From the NCBI GenBank assembly GCA_013360535.1, contig JABWBL010000136.1:1-7963 (forward strand): 7,963 bases of DNA, in the 5' to 3' direction. This DNA is from Planctomycetaceae bacterium. Lineage in GTDB: Bacteria; Planctomycetota; UBA1135; GCA-002686595. Each line of letters starts with the position of its first letter. Position 1 is the first letter of the stretch. The notes beneath the pieces are model-generated. The model searched no databases. It was given only the letters and a program-made list of their open reading frames with translations, and had not been told where the DNA came from. Position numbers and translations under genes: made by a program. Positions 6,829 through 7,963 of this stretch are shown piece by piece.

Positions 6829-7251
6829 CGAAGCTCGGTGGTGCGAAGGAGAAGGGTCGGACTGAAGAGCGTGCGTCGGCGGCGGGGACGCGCCACGCCG
6901 GGAGACTGGGAGCCTCCACTCGCAGGCCCGAGGCACGCGGATCGAGCAGCTCGCTCGCGCGCGGCGGCGCTTCCAGCGGAAGCGGGCCTCGCGTGAGGTG
7001 GGACGAGCCACCCCTCGGCATCCCGCTCGACGCGCGAGAGGAACACCGCCGGGCCCCCGGGCCCCGGGGGAGGGGCTCGAGGAGACAGATTGGAACGGAG
7101 GTTGTACCGAAGCTCCGCCGATTGGACACCATCCCGCCTCAGGAATCCTTGGGGTCCCCACCACCCGGGCGCCCGCCAAAGCTCCCCTAACGCCAAGTCT
7201 TGGGGCTCGCGCCCCTTCGGACCGCCGCCGCGGCGGGCTACCCTACGCCCC
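6829..7251. other. Divergent intergenic region between lipoprotein B and ruvB
   Basis: These 423 bases carry no gene I can support. The lipoprotein B side (6829-7050) shows no recognisable promoter. The central and ruvB sides contain GC palindromes at 7054-7070 (near-perfect C5/G5 arms), 7151-7159 (GGGGTCCCC), 7166-7175 (CGGGCGCCCG), 7193-7203 (CCAAG-T-CTTGG) and 7202-7215 (GGGGC-TCGC-GCCCC). A direct repeat GATTGGA lies at 7088-7094 and 7120-7126. Promoters for both genes must lie here or within the neighbours. Confidence 0.7.
7193..7215. promoter_or_regulatory. Two abutting inverted repeats upstream of ruvB, possible operator
   Basis: CCAAG-T-CTTGG (7193-7203) overlaps by two bases with GGGGC-TCGC-GCCCC (7202-7215), directly above the candidate ruvB promoter. 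The first is not the E. coli LexA box (CTGT-N8-ACAG) or the Gram-positive one (GAAC-N4-GTTC), so SOS control cannot be claimed from it. GC-rich DNA makes such palindromes frequent. Confidence 0.25.
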
Positions 7252-7252
7252 A
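7239..7252 (+). promoter_or_regulatory. Possible leaderless -10 element of ruvB
   Basis: TACCCT (7239-7244) fits the TANNNT -10 pattern and ends seven bases before the A of the ruvB ATG, the spacing at which transcription would start on the start codon itself. A poor -35 candidate, TTCGGA (7216-7221), lies 17 bases further up. The lack of any Shine-Dalgarno before the ATG is consistent with a leaderless mRNA. A longer mRNA from an unseen upstream promoter is equally possible. Confidence 0.35.
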
Positions 7253-7963
7253 TGAGCGAGGGGGAAGGGCAGGAGCGAGCGGATCCGGGCGGCAGCAAGC
7301 CGTCGATTTTCCACGGGACCCGCGGGGGCGAGCTGGAGGCGCTGCTCGGGGCACCCGAGGTCGTGCGCGAGCTCGAGTTCGAGAACACGCTGCGGCCGCA
7401 GCGCTTCGACGAGTTCGTCGGCCAGCGCCAGACGCTCGAGAACCTGCGCGTGGCGATCGCCGCCGCCAAGGCGCGCAAGGACACCCCCGACCACGTGCTG
7501 CTCTCCGGGCCGCCGGGGCTGGGCAAGACGAGCCTCGCCAAGCTGATGGCGATCGAGCTCGGCACGACGCTGCATTCGACGACCGGCCCCGCGCTCGAGC
7601 GCGCGCGCGACCTGGTCGGGATCCTGACGCAGCTCAAGCGCGGCGACGTGCTCTTCATCGACGAGATCCACCGCGTGCCCGCGGCCGTCGAGGAGTACCT
7701 GTACTCGGCGATGGAAGATTTCGCCGTCGACCTCACGCTCGACCAAGGGCCCAACGCGCGTGTACTGCCGTTGAAGCTCGAGCGTTTCGTGCTCGTCGGC
7801 GCCACGACGCGCGAGGGCCTGCTCTCCGCGCCCTTCCGCGGCCGCTTCGGCTTGCTCGAGCGCCTCGCGCCGTACCCGATCGAGGATCTGGTCGCGATCC
7901 TCGAGCGTTCCGCGCGCATCCTCGGGCTCGCGCTCGACACGCACGCTGCGCGCGCCGTCGCCG
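7252..7963 (+). CDS. ruvB: RuvB, Holliday junction branch migration ATPase (5' part, cut by window end)
   Basis: RuvB is the hexameric AAA+ motor that, with RuvA, drives branch migration of Holliday junctions in the cytoplasm during recombinational repair. The first 237 codons are present of a family length near 340. Visible landmarks: LRPQRFDEFVGQ (47-58), Walker A GPPGLGKTSL (86-95), TTGPALERARDL (110-121), Walker B LFIDEIHR (134-141), VEEYLYSAMEDF (146-157), sensor 1 GATT (183-186), and FRGRFG (195-200), which holds the arginine-finger region usually read as LRDRFG. The missing part should hold the winged-helix DNA-binding domain. The ATG at 7252 leaves about 40 residues before the conserved block, somewhat longer than the usual 20-25 and rich in Gly and Glu; no better start is seen, since the GTG at codon 38 would leave too little. 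No Shine-Dalgarno precedes it. It is divergent from lipoprotein B, and neither ruvA nor ruvC is in the window. Confidence 0.97.
   Translation, partial: MSEGEGQERADPGGSKPSIFHGTRGGELEALLGAPEVVRELEFENTLRPQRFDEFVGQRQTLENLRVAIAAAKARKDTPDHVLLSGPPGLGKTSLAKLMAIELGTTLHSTTGPALERARDLVGILTQLKRGDVLFIDEIHRVPAAVEEYLYSAMEDFAVDLTLDQGPNARVLPLKLERFVLVGATTREGLLSAPFRGRFGLLERLAPYPIEDLVAILERSARILGLALDTHAARAVA

Noticed and set aside
4162..6996. A 944-residue open frame on the plus strand, opposite lipoprotein B
   Set aside because: Same register effect (codon boundaries coincide with those of lipoprotein B) and the same low-complexity composition. The resemblance between this frame and the one opposite lipoprotein A only mirrors the paralogy of the sense genes.
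6786..7944. Minus-strand open frames opposite ruvB and across the divergent gap
   Set aside because: The plus strand carries unmistakable RuvB motifs there; the minus-strand translations are Arg/Ser/Ala-rich or Glu/Arg-rich with no recognisable motif.

Overview
The window is GC-rich bacterial DNA with two very large paralogous lipoprotein genes in tandem on the minus strand (118-116 back to 3298, and 3669-3667 back to 6828) and the 5' part of a divergent ruvB gene on the plus strand (7252 to the window end). RuvB is the only gene that can be named with certainty. The two lipoproteins (1060 and 1053 residues) have no family I can name as a whole, but both have a clear lipobox signal peptide, Ig-like segments and YVTN/YncE-type beta-propeller blades.

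Organism: high G+C, lipoprotein signal peptides suited to a Gram-negative envelope, oversized secreted beta-propeller/Ig-like lipoproteins in paralogous pairs, and no clear Shine-Dalgarno sequence before any of the three genes. This fits Planctomycetota or a similar high-GC environmental lineage such as Myxococcota. That placement is inference; nothing here is diagnostic.

Layout: 1-115 is the 3' flank of lipoprotein A with a strong hairpin (42-77) and a perfect palindrome (91-106). Lipoprotein A occupies 116-3298. The 368-bp gap 3299-3666 has a possible promoter for A (AT-poor but with an A6 tract and a TACACT -10) near 3367-3404 and two strong hairpins just past the stop of lipoprotein B (3632-3651 and 3587-3621). 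Lipoprotein B occupies 3667-6828. The 423-bp divergent gap 6829-7251 has several GC-rich palindromes and a possible leaderless promoter for ruvB. RuvB runs from 7252 and is cut by the window edge after 237 codons.

How the genes relate: A and B are a tandem duplication, collinear over their full length, about 70% identical by eye at the protein level, with a central patch of about 95% nucleotide identity. Each probably has its own transcription unit, because hairpins and a candidate promoter lie between them. They are predicted to be lipid-anchored at the cell surface or periplasm; their ligand is unknown. RuvB (Holliday junction branch migration) is functionally unrelated and merely divergent. 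The most unusual points are the split seven-bladed propeller interrupted by a conserved Cys-containing insertion, the paired gain of cysteines in copy B, and the uneven sequence identity between the copies. Nothing supports a defence system, mobile element or CRISPR array here.
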